This document shows positions 9,515-20,344 of a stretch of 64,000 nt of DNA, in pieces. A program made the position numbers and the translations under genes. The notes beneath the pieces are model-generated. The model was not told the origin of the DNA. It saw nothing but the letters and a program-made list of their open reading frames with translations, and did no database searches. The DNA is taken from positions 682,001-746,000 of the forward strand of contig NC_064676.1 of the NCBI RefSeq assembly GCF_023278565.1, written 5' to 3'. The stretch's first letter is position 1. Each line of letters begins with the position of its first letter. This DNA comes from Colletotrichum lupini (lineage: Eukaryota > Ascomycota > Sordariomycetes > Glomerellales > Glomerellaceae).

Positions 9515-11723
9515 TCAAGGCGAGTTGTACTTGAGGTACGCGCCGCTGCCAGTGTCATGCGTCAGGTTCGTCTGCACAACACGACCGTTCTTCAAGCTAC
9601 CACTCTCAGCAACACCTCCAACAGCCGCGGTACCGTTCAAACGATGCAGCTTGTTCTCGCCAGCCAGCACTGTAAAGTTGGCGAGGGAAATCTCGTATCC
9701 CTGCTTGATCCTGGTCGTAGGAATACCAAAGAATGAAGCATTCACAGCATCGTAGTCAATGCTGAGCTCATAGTATCCCCTGTAGAACAGGTCTTGCCAC
9801 TGCAACTCACGATTCGCAGCAGTAAGCCATGCTGATCCCGCGTTCGCCGCCGCCAGCGAAATGTTCTGCCCAGCGGGGCACGGCGAGCTCACAGCCGAAC
9901 CCGCAAATTCGACGCCGACGGAACCGGAGCCCGTGTTCGGATCGTACTCGTGCTCACCAAGCCAGACAAGATCCGATACCCACGAAGCGTGTGAGTCGCC
10001 CGCGAGGAAGATGTTGTTGCCGACGTTCTGCTCGTACAGGACCTGGAAGGTGCGGTTGCGGTTCGCTTGATAACCGTCCCACTGGTCGTAGTTCATCGGG
10101 TTCTCGGCGCCGAGGGCCAGACTCTCGTTCATGCGGCTGAAGATGATTTGGTTGCCAATGACACGCCAGGTCGCACCGCGGGTCGAGCTTTGGCGAAGGG
10201 TTTTGTAGAACCAGGCTTCTTGGCGGGGTCCCATGAGGGAGCGGCTTGCGTCGTTGGAAATGGCGTGGATGTAGTCGGTGTTGGTGTACACATCCGTGAT
10301 CTAGGGGGTTAGCAAGACCCTGACATCCCTATGGGAGAGGATTGAAACTTACAGCGCGATCGTACTGGCGAGTATCCAACATCACGAGGTCGAACAAGTT
10401 GCCGAAGTTGAACTCTCTCCAGATGCGGAGGTTATCATCCATATCGACCTGGCGAATAGGCACTAGCAGGGCGTTAGTATCGATATCATCATCAAAACTG
10501 CGTTGAGAGTGTAAGCATACTCCACTCAAAGTACGCGCGAACGGCATTCATCTTGCGTTGGTCAACGGAGACACCGCCATCAGCAATGAAAGAATCCTCA
10601 GTGTTGTTAAGCTCTGAGGCACCATCTCGCCACGTGTTGTCCGAAACCTCTGTTTCCCATTAGTCAATGTGGCGCATAACGAAAGACTGCTACCAACCGT
10701 GGTCGTCCCAAACCGGGATCCAGGGAAAGCTCTGGTGGCTGGCCACCAAGTCCAGGTCGGTTCTGTAGGTTGCAATGCGCTTGCGATAGTCATACAAACT
10801 GCCAAAAGTCAGCTTGGAATGTTCCCTAGAGAAGTAACACAAGCTACTGACGTGAAGATCTGGCGATCGGGAAGAGGAATTCTTCCGATCGAGTTGCCCC
10901 AGCCATACTCGCCATTGCCGTACTCGTAGATGTAGTCTCCAAGATGGATCACGTAGTCAACCGAGTCCTTTCGGACTGGGTTGCCGTAAGCGTTGAAGAA
11001 ACCGAAAGCTTCACCAAGTCAGTTGAAAAGTTCTAAGGACTCTGGAATGGAAAGTTCACGAAGACGTACGGTAGTTGCTGCAAGAGTAGACGGCAAGCTT
11101 GATCGGTGTTTCAACTCGGGAGTTCTTTGAAGGAATCGTCTTTGTCCGGCCAATCGGGGACGTCTTGTTTGAGTTGCAAATACCAAACTGATAGTCTTCA
11201 ATGCAAGTTAATTACCCTCCCTGGACGAATTGAACTGTGGTCACTCACAATAGACCGTGAAAGGCGCCAATCGCTTGGCCTCAACCTTTACAGTATAATC
11301 CACATCAGAGCTCGTGTAAGCAGTACCCGAGTCAACAACAGCTTCAAAAGTCTTGCTTGTGCTGATTTTCCAATCAACGCAGACCGGAGAGTCACTCTTC
11401 TTCACATAGTCTTCCGTGCTATGGTCATACAGGGGAACGTAGCCGCTGACAGTCAAGTTGCTCTTGTCATTGTCAGCTGTCGGAGCAGCTCGCGTCCACA
11501 GGATGACGCTGTCCTCGTACGGATCACCGGAAGCCACGCCATGCGTGAAGTTCAGCTTGGCTGGATCCCAGTGGGAATTGGCGTAGGTGCGCTTAGCGAC
11601 CTTATTGATGGAGACACCAAGTGACGCATGGTGCTTCGACGGCGATAGGTAGTTGAGGTTACCTGTGAAGGCAGCCGATGCCGCAGTGGCTAGAGCCAAG
11701 ACAGCAAAGATGGGCTGAACCAT
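9515..11723 (-). CDS. PhoD-family alkaline phosphatase/phosphodiesterase, secreted
   Basis: The predicted enzyme is a secreted metallophosphoesterase of the PhoD family releasing phosphate from esters. I assign seven exons on the minus strand: 11723-11249, 11195-11070, 11008-10852, 10798-10698, 10649-10521, 10462-10353 and 10300-9515. They join in frame to 627 residues across introns of 48-61 bp, all GT-AG. Residues 1-18 are a signal peptide. The N-terminal domain contains THGVASGDP and a fibronectin-like segment ending in YYYQFG. Metal-site motifs follow in order: SCSNYPFGFFNAYG, LGDYIYEYG, WDDHE, DTRQYDR and GDSHASW. Length and motif order fit fungal PhoD proteins. Intron 1 could use a CAG acceptor 7 bp further in, but that breaks the frame, so I chose GAAG. 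The upstream neighbour is 1.4 kb away; downstream it converges on the secreted protein gene. Confidence 0.92.
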
Positions 11724-13160
11724 GATGACTGTGGCTGTCACGCTCTGGAGAATTGAGACGCGAATGAAGTGACCACAAAGACTTGAGCTTTTGGTTGCCA
11801 AGAAGGGACCATCATTAAGCTTTGACGGCGAGAGCCGCCATTTATGAGCTTTGGTTTACAAAAGTTTCCAGGCAGGAGAATACCAGGATGAGCTTCTGCA
11901 GCTTCCATCTCAGGCCGTTTGTTTTTCGCTCTTGATGGACGCCCGCCACGTGCGTTATTCAGACGGCCATGCTCGTGGGTAATCACCTCAACAGTGATTG
12001 GACATTGAATCCCTTCACCGGACAACAGGAATCGTTAGTCTTCTCTCAATGACGACAATCACCAGGGATTATCGCAGAGTAGCATTCGCGAACCCCTCTT
12101 CTTATCAATCGTGCATGTGCTGAGATGGGCATAGGTTTACCAGGCTTGCAAGGCACGGAAATAAGTCCTCTTTATGAATGGCATATCTTGAACCGCGGTT
12201 CACACGTGCGCCCGGTTCTGGAGGTCATTGGTGGTCTTGGCGATGTGGGGCCGTCGCTCCGGTTCTTCGGCTCTACATAGCTGGGATCCCGCCTTTGTCA
12301 ACTCGTGCATAGCAGGGTCGCGTTATCAATGAAATATTGCTGAACAGAGATATCCTGTCTTCTCCATGGGAAAACATTGCTGTTTTGGAACATCGTTCTA
12401 GCATGACGTACAACTAACAATCTGCTGGTGCATACTGTTTTGTTTCCAATGGTAAATGTATCTAGCTCTGCATAAATACAAGTCACTTCCCACACTTAAT
12501 GGAGGCCGAAGTGACATCTACACCCAACAAGTAATGGCACTCAGCTTCGTATACTACACTCTTATGGCACAATAACACACATCGTCTAGCGCACATTGTT
12601 TGCTGCCATATTCACGCGTCAATATTTTTGGGGGGAAATAGGTACATGTACCTGACATGAAAGAAATGAGTACATCGCACCTTGTGCTTGTGGCACATCT
12701 CATGCCTCGGGCTGGGGTCTTGAGGGACAAGAAACCTTCGGTGCAGCCTTTCCCGCTCCTTTTCCTCTCCAGGCATACTTGGCGGTGAAGTTATCTATCA
12801 TTCGTAGGCGACAAAACCTGTGGAAGAATGGAGACCAGCTAAGATTCACGCTGTACCTTTTCTAGGCTGCGGACTTGCTTTTGAGGTAGCTTATCATACA
12901 CTGTTTGAGATGATCAGTAGTTCTCAGTACCATCCAACCAGGAGACCACCTGGGAACATGCAAAATACCTATGTAAGTTGGGGTCAGATTACAGTATGAC
13001 TTAACGTCACTCCTAAACGATGTGAGCGGGGTAGAACGAAGTCGGAGGATCTATTGTTAGGAGCTGGGCAATTCTAGGTCATCACTGCTGGGATCTGACT
13101 TGCTGACTATATGAAATCCCTCCATCGTTAGCAAGACACCTGACTAAGAAGTATCTATGC
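11724..13160. other. Intergenic upstream of PhoD and downstream of the Ecm33-like gene
   Basis: This is 1.4 kb of ordinary composition. It should hold the promoter of the PhoD gene (right of 11723) and the 3' UTR of the Ecm33-like gene (left of 13161). Only short open frames without recognisable domains occur, such as minus 12298-12495. Confidence 0.5.
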
Positions 13161-14682
13161 TCAGACAGCTATGATTCCGGTTATCACAATCACCCCAGCC
13201 ACGATCCATCCAAACGTAAGAATTTTGGCCTGAACCAAACCTCCTGAACGCAAATCAATGCGATCTTGTGCGGAGCAAACTACATGGTATCGCCCGCTTG
13301 CCTTCTTCTCAAGCTTATCGAAAGGCTCACATGAAAAAGAGCCTTCCGCATAGATTTGAAGGTATTCCGTCCGGTTGGCGAGCGCCTCTTTGCTGAGTTT
13401 GTTTCGAAACTCAAAGTAGGAATCGCTTCAACATATCATTAGTATTTTTCGTCCCACATCATCATCGGAGACACGAAAGAGCTTACAAAAACTGTTTAGA
13501 CAAATTCCCCCTTAGGTAACTTTCTCCCATATTTGGCCGGGGCCAGTACCACGACCGTATCATCTCACCCTTTTCGGACACTCGATACTCTGTTGATAAA
13601 TTCAAGTTGAGGTTGTATCCGATGTCGAGGCTGAAGTCTTCCCACTGCTCTGCCTGTGGTGGAACCGAAAGCCACACTAAGTCCCGTTCGTTCCTGATTG
13701 TGAGATTGCCCAGATGGTCGAAAGGTAAATCGAGATGCTGATAAAAATTGCCGCCGAAGCTACTAAAGCTACCCACACTCAACGTCTTGAGGTTTACTAG
13801 CCGCTCAATGCCGTTAAGGCTGTATGTTGTTTGAATACTGCCAATTGTTTGTTCAGTGATACCAGATCCGCCCAGCACCAGCGTGAGATTGTTTGGCTTT
13901 CCGGATGTGCTATAGGCGAATTTCACCTTGCCAATCTTCGCGGCGCCAATCTGAAGGCGCTTGACTTTGCCTGAGTTGTAGATGGAAACGTCGTCCACTC
14001 CGAGTTGAGGTTCCTTGAAGAATGCGTCGAGAGACTCGAGACCGCCTAACCCGAGCTCCATGGATCTACCATCAATTGAACCGTCGCGATTCGTGATACC
14101 GGTGATATTTCGAAAGGCGCTCATTTTCAAATTCGTCAATTTGGGTGCATACATGAGTCGCATATATCCCACTGACTCTAATCGGTCGACGTCGAGATAC
14201 TTCAAGCTTTCCAGGCCGTGAAGCACGAAATTTTCGCCGACCGATTGCAGTTCTGGAAAGCTGAGGCCTGAGATCCATCCGTCGTATGCTAATATCATCG
14301 AGCCGTTGACTCTTGTGATGGTACTGGAAGAGATGCTTGTGATATTGTGGTTGTATCCAATGCACTGCGCTGATACTTGTGGGCATTGAGAAACGTTCAC
14401 AAGGTCGCCATGAATAACCTTGACTCCCTCGAGGGCAATCTCCTGGGCGGATGCTCCAGCGATGACAGTAACATTTCCAAAGATCTCGGGACAGTTCCGC
14501 AGTGCATCTGCATCCGCTTGTGACGTGATCACCACGGAACCACACTCCTGGCCGATGACTTCTGTTGGTTCAAAGGGTCGTTAGTCAAATCACGGGCAGG
14601 CCTCATTTCATGTCTTCTTACGATGCTGCCCAACAATGAGGGCTAATAAGAACCCATTTCTCCAAGGCGACGACCCAAACAT
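13161..14682 (-). CDS. Ecm33/Sps2-like cell-wall protein (receptor-L domains), membrane- or GPI-anchored
   Basis: The predicted product is a surface glycoprotein of the Ecm33/Sps2 type, a family needed for wall integrity in fungi. Three exons on the minus strand (14682-14622, 14561-13487, 13425-13161) join in frame to 466 residues. Exon 1 gives a short signal peptide with an FLLALIVG core. The mature protein starts with ECGSVVITSQADADAL, the typical opening of this family, followed by leucine-rich receptor-L repeats with many N-glycosylation sites and a Cys pair. Exon 3 supplies a CEPF...VVCSA Cys pair and a C-terminal hydrophobic segment ending at the last residue. That tail with a preceding Ser-Gly-Gly fits a GPI signal, though a plain membrane anchor is possible. 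Introns are 60 and 61 bp. The Fot1-type transposon lies about 190 bp upstream of the ATG, within the likely promoter. Confidence 0.85.
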
Positions 14683-14875
14683 ATTGCAAAGACCGAACTA
14701 TAATCAGTCGCAAGCATACCTATTGAAGAGCGGGCGCTGACTTCCTTAAAGACAACCAAATCCCCCCGTTATTTCCAAAGCTCCACTGAATTAGCTACCT
14801 GCATTGGGGCACATGCCCGTTCACCAGGAGGTAGGGCTGGCAAAATAAGCTTAAGCCTGATGGTTAACACATTAA

Positions 14876-14903
14876 GTCGACCCACCCCCTTTTGGCCACC
14901 CCA
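14876..14903 (+). repeat. Left terminal inverted repeat of Fot1-type element
   Basis: This 28-bp end matches the right end perfectly in inverted orientation. It retains CA dinucleotides and is not RIP-mutated. Confidence 0.92.
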
Positions 14904-15489
14904 TCAAAACATAGTATCAAAACATCGCCACTAACTATACTTAATTAATTAACTATCTTCTACTACTATAATAATATAGTTATTATTCTCCCTAGGTAAT
15001 TCGACCCCTACGAGTTAACTAGGACTAACTAGACGGTTACTAAAGTCCTCCTAAGCTCTTTATATATCCTAGATATTTACGAACCTAGTATTTAGGTCTA
15101 TTAGTATACTCTTCTTTTTCCGCGGCCTTAATTAGTTAACTTTAGCTTTTAGAACTCGAATATAGTACTAAGATATTACTAAATAGTAGGCCTGCTCGCT
15201 AAATGCCTTTTTTACCTTTCTAAATAGTAGTCGTTAAGTATTATAGTCTAAACTAAGCTCTATAAATAACTTTAACTAATCGCAAAGCTCGCTAGCCTTC
15301 TTAGGTATTAACTAGTTAATAATAGACGCCGCTAATACCTAGTTAATAGCTTTTCTAATATTACTAGTCACTTGCCTAGTATCTATAGTCTTTTTAGTTA
15401 GTATAACTAGGTTAAGTAAGACTATTAGATTAGTAAGTAGTCTAGCTATATTAGGGGGATATAGTCCAGTTACTTTCTACCTACTTCGT

Positions 15490-16580
15490 ATATTTAACGA
15501 CGTTAAACTAGCTAAACGAGCTTTTTAGTAGTAGCTTAAGAAGTACCGCTTTCTAACGATAGTAGAATTGTTTATTATATCCTCCTTACTAAGCTCCTTC
15601 CTATACTTAGACTTAATAAGTCTAAAAATAGCTATATCTAACGGCTAGAGGATATAGGAAGTATATAGTAGTAAGAATAGTAAGTAGACGTTATTTCTAT
15701 AGTATTCCTATATAAATTCTGTCGTTATATAACTCTTATAGCTATTTAGAACTAATAATCGAGGCTTATTAAGTATACTAAGCCCCCTAAGGGGGGGGGT
15801 CTTAGTCTATAATAAGAACACTGTTTTTAACTACTTAAGAGTAGTCTTATTAGTCGTCCAGCTATTATCTATTATTATAAACTCCTAACTAGTATAAGGG
15901 TTAAGTTTAAGTAGAAACTACTACTATTATACTAACTTTCCTTTATATATAACTAGTAGTTTAATAGCTCGACTATTAGTAAAGATATACTTAATAATAA
16001 ATACCTAAATACGCAAACTAGGCTCTTTTTTTCGTACTACTATGGTCTCTGCCTTGCTTAAAACTAGGCTATTAAATCCCTTGCTCTCTAGGATACTAGT
16101 CTTATCTATATTATACTTATTAGCTTATTTAATATCGCTAATCTCTAGTATATCGAGTAATCTAAACTATAACTTAATTATATTAGTAATAGCCCTATTT
16201 AGACGCCTCGAATCGATAGTACGACTTCTCTAGACCTTAATTAATAAGTTCCTCCTTAAGAAAGCGTTTATTTATCTCTTCCTAAAAGGATTTATATCCC
16301 CCTAGGATCTTAGAACTCGCTTAGCGAATTTTATAAGCTATTCGTAGGTTAGTATAACGCTTAGATTATATTAAATACGAACTTATTAAGCTAGCTAGTC
16401 TTCTTACTATAGAGGAAGCCTTTAGAGGTTTATAAATACTATTACCCTCGTTTAGTAGCCTCTCTTATAGTTACGAAGAGTTAACTTTAGAACTCCGAAC
16501 TTAATCAAAGCCCGATTAACTAAGAGACCTCTTCTAATAGCCTTAAGAGCCCGAATAACTTTATTTTCGGTATACGAGAC
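15490..16580 (-). pseudogene. Fot1/pogo DDE transposase remnant
   Basis: Read on the minus strand, the 5' part (about 16570-16470) resembles the psq/pogo helix-turn-helix, with an ALKAI...FGV.K.TLRN pattern. Further on (about 15770-15570) comes the DDE region, with RLLVL-N-S followed by NNVYLL, an HTSHILQPLD-like segment and a KSKYRKEL-like segment. The aspartate expected after LLVL is Asn, a GAY-to-AAY change typical of RIP. Numerous TAG/TAA stops interrupt the frame, so no active transposase is possible. Confidence 0.8.
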
Positions 16581-16716
16581 TATTATATATCAATAAATAA
16601 GTATATAAAAAAGAATTATATTTGGACGATTTTTGTAATTATTATAGTGGTTTGAAAATCGTGGGTAGGGTTTTAATACGGTGGCTGGGATGGAGAAATG
16701 GGGTGGCCAAAAGGGG

Positions 16717-16744
16717 GGGGTGGCCAAAAGGGGGTGGGTCGACT
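16717..16744 (-). repeat. Right terminal inverted repeat of Fot1-type element
   Basis: This 28-bp end mirrors the left end perfectly. Just inside it (about 16703-16716) the core TGGCCAAAAGGGGG is repeated once more, so the right end has two copies of the subterminal box and the left end has one. Confidence 0.92.
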
Positions 16745-16746
16745 TA

Positions 16747-18228
16747 ACTGCTGCCTACCAAACCAACCGTCGGGATACTGGCTCCGATAGAAGGCTTGAC
16801 CACAATTTCCTCACGAAGACCGGGCGCCTGCCCCTGGTCGATACGGTGGACAAAATTACAAGCATCCCGAAGAGCTGAAATCGCAGGGCCTTAATGCAGG
16901 GTCAAATCGTCTGACCTGCCTATTAGGTAGTAGCTTCGTAGCTGCCAAGTCCGCCCTACCCGAGGAGGAATCTTGACCGAAGCCAACGGCCTCATCTGGG
17001 ATTTCTCATCCGAACTTGAACCAAATGACACAAAATTCAGAAATCCACGACTTGTGCAACAACGCGTCTTGATTGCGTGTCAAGTACGCGAACTATAGAG
17101 GCCAACTTCGACGTCAATTGAATTTTGCGTTTGCAAATCACGTCCATGGCAGTCACAGAAAGTTCTGTAGAACTTGGTTGAGCGCCGAAACAGCACCCTG
17201 CATTTTCATTCCAATTCTGCCGCGGTCACCACCTGCCTGTTAGAGCACTGGCAGTTGATCAATTATGGAAGTCATGAAGTTGCAAGAGAGTTAGAATGTC
17301 ATAGGCAGCACCAAGTGACGGATTGCAATGAACTGTTTGAGAAGACTTGGTGCTATGACAGACGTGATCCCCTAAGGTTCGTTGTCTTTTGTGAATCAAA
17401 CCGCAACTTCGTACGACGCAGCATGAGTTTCGAAAGACTGTGCGGCGACTGGAATTGAGGGCACTTCGCGTGTTCTTGTTTCATTTTAAGACAGAAATTT
17501 GAGGCCAAGGCATTCAAGCAAGCCTTTGGGCCATAGAGACAACCAGACGATGAACTTACCTACTAACAGAAAGCTCGGTTTTTGGGTGATTCAGGACGAT
17601 TCTTCTCAAACAGTCAGACTGTTTGCAGAACTGGGAGGCAGCATCAATTACCATCACTCACAGACAGGTACTAATGCTGGCTATGTGTAGGTTTCTCCGT
17701 AGTCTCCGGATCCGGGTTGGTGGCAAGAGGCTTATACCTCCACGATCTAGGCAGAGACTAAGTCATTCTTTGGACACTTTCAGTGGCTTACAATACCGAT
17801 TTTCATCTTGGCACTCGTGGTAAGGATCTTCTTCTCCGATGTTCCTCACCCGCTGGGCGCCCTCACGACTCAAGAACCCCGTCGGACTTTGAGTTTATTT
17901 CCCGTCGTGATACAAAACTACCGACGACATGGTCTCTCCTAACAAGATTTATCTTGCCAAGTATGCGACTTCTGGAGAAGCCTATCATTCTTGCTACAAT
18001 TTCCAAGGATAGAGGGAGGCTCAGATGAGTGCCAAGTCGAGGTTAATCAATCTGAACTTTACGGAGTGTCTTTGCTGACGAACGCTTCCCTCACCACTGG
18101 GCTTAAAGGACTGGCGATATTCCATTTCAAGTAGATCGAATGAAATCATGTTAGATCTTGTTCCCTGATACCTCTGTTCTCTTCATACTGCCACTACCGT
18201 CAACATTTTCCTCCAATTATCAGCGACC
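16747..18228. other. Intergenic upstream of the ferric-reductase gene
   Basis: This 1.5-kb stretch of ordinary composition lies between the Fot1-type element and the reductase ATG. Open frames such as plus 17174-17458 lack recognisable domains. The final ~60 bp are CT-rich, as in fungal leaders. Confidence 0.5.
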
Positions 18229-20068
18229 ATGAAACAACCAGTGTACATCCTATTGTTGCTCCTAACATTTGTCGTCTCCTCCGCGGGGACGATCGCACTC
18301 ACCTTTGCACCATGCTACGCAACATTTTGCTCCGAGGACTACTTCGAATTCGAGACTAGATTACACCTTTTAGTCTACTTCGGCTTAGTCGCCGGCTTCG
18401 GCTGCTTTCTCCTCCTTCGATCTTATACCACGTGGGTTCATACCCTAAGTAGTTACCATCTCATGCGCATACCTTTGGGAGGTAAACGTGTCACTTTTGG
18501 TGGTCTTTTGGCAAGTATCTGGATAGTCGCGGTGGTTGCCTCCACGACTCTGTTCTGGCTGCCAGCTCAACGGGACTTCTGGGGTTTCAGAGCAGACCCC
18601 TTGGGATGGGCGAGTGCTAAGCTTAAACTCACGATCACGGGGGTGACTGGTCACTATGCCGATATCCTGCTCGGACTATTAGTGATCCCAGTTTCTAGGA
18701 ACAGTCTACTTGGAAGGGGGTTCTCGTTGCATCACAGCACACTATTATATGCGCACAAGATCATTGCCTATCTCTTTTCGGTGTCAGCAACCGCTCATGG
18801 AGTTACATATCTTGTAAGTCTTTGGTTCAGTCCCGGCACCTTGTGCAATTTCTAACCGGTAGTAGCTATATGCAACAGATTCCAGCAGCGACGGCGATGA
18901 GGCAAAGGAGGAAGCATTCGCCACAGGCAATCCGGCAATGACTCTGTCGGAGAGCAAGCAAAGAAGCGAATGGTTCACCATGACCACATACACCGGTATA
19001 GCTGCCATCTTGCCCGTGTGGTTGATCATCGTCACCTCGCTTCCATGGATTCGGAGAACCCACTACAACTTCTTTTATTACACCCATGTCATATTCGGTC
19101 TGATCATTTTCGTCGCGGCATGCATCCATGCCAGTACCGACTTCTATCTCCTTCTTCCGGGACTCTACCTCTGGGTCGCCGACTGGACATGTAGACTCTT
19201 TGGCGGACAGGCAGGCGGTCTCGCCTCGAAAACCGGTGCGACTCTGGAAAATGCAGGCAACAATTGGCTCAGGATATCCACACACCTGCCAGTCTCAAAG
19301 AACGCATCAGCGAGCACTTTTGACCTCGTCCAGGAGAAGGGAGAAACTCTGCACGAACCTCTTAGCTACTACTATCTCAGCATCCCATCCATCAGCAAAT
19401 TACAGAACCACGCATTCACCGCTGCAGTTTCTGCTTCCACCGGAGCTGGTCCCACTTTCCTCTTGCAACCCACTACCGGAAAGAAGCAAAAGAGGCTGAA
19501 CAAGGAGTGGACTTGGAGGTTGGGCGCCCTCGTTCCTCAACCATTTGGGAGCACACCTCTTGAAGTCCGAGTTGAAGGGCCCTACAGAGTCGGCGACGAC
19601 GGATTCAAGAGTGCCTCCCACATCGTCTGTGTTGTAGGTGGAACAGGAATCACCGGCGCCTTGAATCTAGCATCATGGTGGTTGGACAAGAGGCCAGCGA
19701 ACTCCGCCTTCACTCTCGTATGGGCTGTGCGTCATAAGGAGGCTACGACGATCACGGAGTGGGCTCAACTTCAAGAGGCAGCATCTTCGGTTCCGGAGCT
19801 TACTGTGGTTGCCCACGTGAGTTCGGAAAGTGGCCGTTTGGATCCCACCTCATGTATCCGTGGAGCTCTCATTGCCGGCCAGCACACAAAAGTGGATTCC
19901 GCCGGACATGCTTGGGTCTACGGTTCTGGCCCAGCAGGTCTTATTAGCACCGTTGAGAGGTCGTGTATTGAGGCTCGGAAGGGTATCGTTGCTGGTAGAG
20001 GGGGGAGAAGTACCGACTCATGGAAAGTAAACGATCTGGGCTGGTACATGGCGAAGTGGGAAGTCTAA
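18229..20068 (+). CDS. Ferric-reductase-like transmembrane protein (FRE family)
   Basis: The predicted enzyme passes electrons from NAD(P)H through FAD and two hemes across the membrane, classically to reduce ferric chelates. Exon 1 (18229-18813) and exon 2 (18866-20068) join in frame across a 52-bp intron to 595 residues. The acceptor at 18865 is required because an AG three bases earlier would introduce TAG. There are about six or seven membrane segments. Two bis-histidine pairs with H-x13-H spacing are visible (H176/H190 and a second pair in the helix after FFYYTH). The FAD motif, usually HPFT, reads HAFT (H377). An NAD(P) site GGTGITG and a C-terminal GSGPAGL follow. Copia copy 2 is inserted 44 bp after the stop, so the 3' UTR and polyadenylation may be altered. 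The exact substrate is unknown. Confidence 0.88.
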
Positions 20069-20107
20069 GGTTTTCAACTCCCCAAGCTTATTTAGTAGAT
20101 TTTCTTT

Positions 20108-20112
20108 GTTAT
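20108..20112. repeat. Target-site duplication GTTAT, left side of copia copy 2
   Basis: GTTAT at 20108-20112 is repeated at 26634-26638, directly outside both LTR tips. It proves the element boundaries and insertion by integrase. Confidence 0.93.
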
Positions 20113-20317
20113 TGTTAGTATCCCTATTATAAGGTAGTTAGTTCGAACCGTAGTTAACAAAGAGATTAATTAAACTATATAAATATCTACGTAGTAAGTA
20201 TAAAAAAGAGGTTCTAACCGTAGGTTAGGCTAGTTATAATAATCGTAAATAGGGCCCCTAATTAGCCCCTATATAGTCGGCTATATACCGCGGTCGAATT
20301 AGACTTCTAATCCGATA
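20113..20317 (-). repeat. Copia LTR (3' LTR of copy 2)
   Basis: This 205-bp LTR runs TGTTAG to CCGATA on the plus strand, the last being a mutated CCGACA. It is more heavily RIP-mutated than its partner: TGCGCAG in the right LTR is TATATAG here. The adjoining purine-rich tract on the element strand (about 20318-20345) is the polypurine tract. Confidence 0.93.
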
Positions 20318-20344
20318 CTAACTTTCTCTTTTTTTTATCGATTT

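Larger units (their letters stand above)
14876..16744 (-). mobile_element. Fot1/pogo-type (Tc1/mariner) DNA transposon, RIP-degraded
   Basis: This 1,869-bp element is bounded by perfect 28-bp inverted repeats (14876-14903 and 16717-16744) starting AGTCGACCCACC. It is flanked by a TA duplication at 14874-14875 and 16745-16746. Length, TA target and an AGT start fit fungal Fot1-type elements. The first ~60 and last ~100 bp are unmutated, while the interior has almost no CA/TG and many stops. The interior encodes a broken pogo-type transposase on the minus strand. The element lies between the Ecm33-like promoter and the ferric-reductase gene. Confidence 0.9.

Noticed and set aside
16042..16233. 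Plus-strand hydrophobic 63-codon frame in the Fot1-type element
   Set aside because: It is antisense to the transposase remnant and reflects AT-rich composition.
14876..16744. piggyBac-type reading of the DNA transposon (TTAA target)
   Set aside because: TTAA occurs at both ends, but the transposase remnant is pogo/Fot1-like and a TA target with AGT-starting ends explains the junctions.
17174..17458. 94-codon plus-strand frame upstream of the ferric reductase
   Set aside because: No domain or splice partner; ordinary intergenic sequence.
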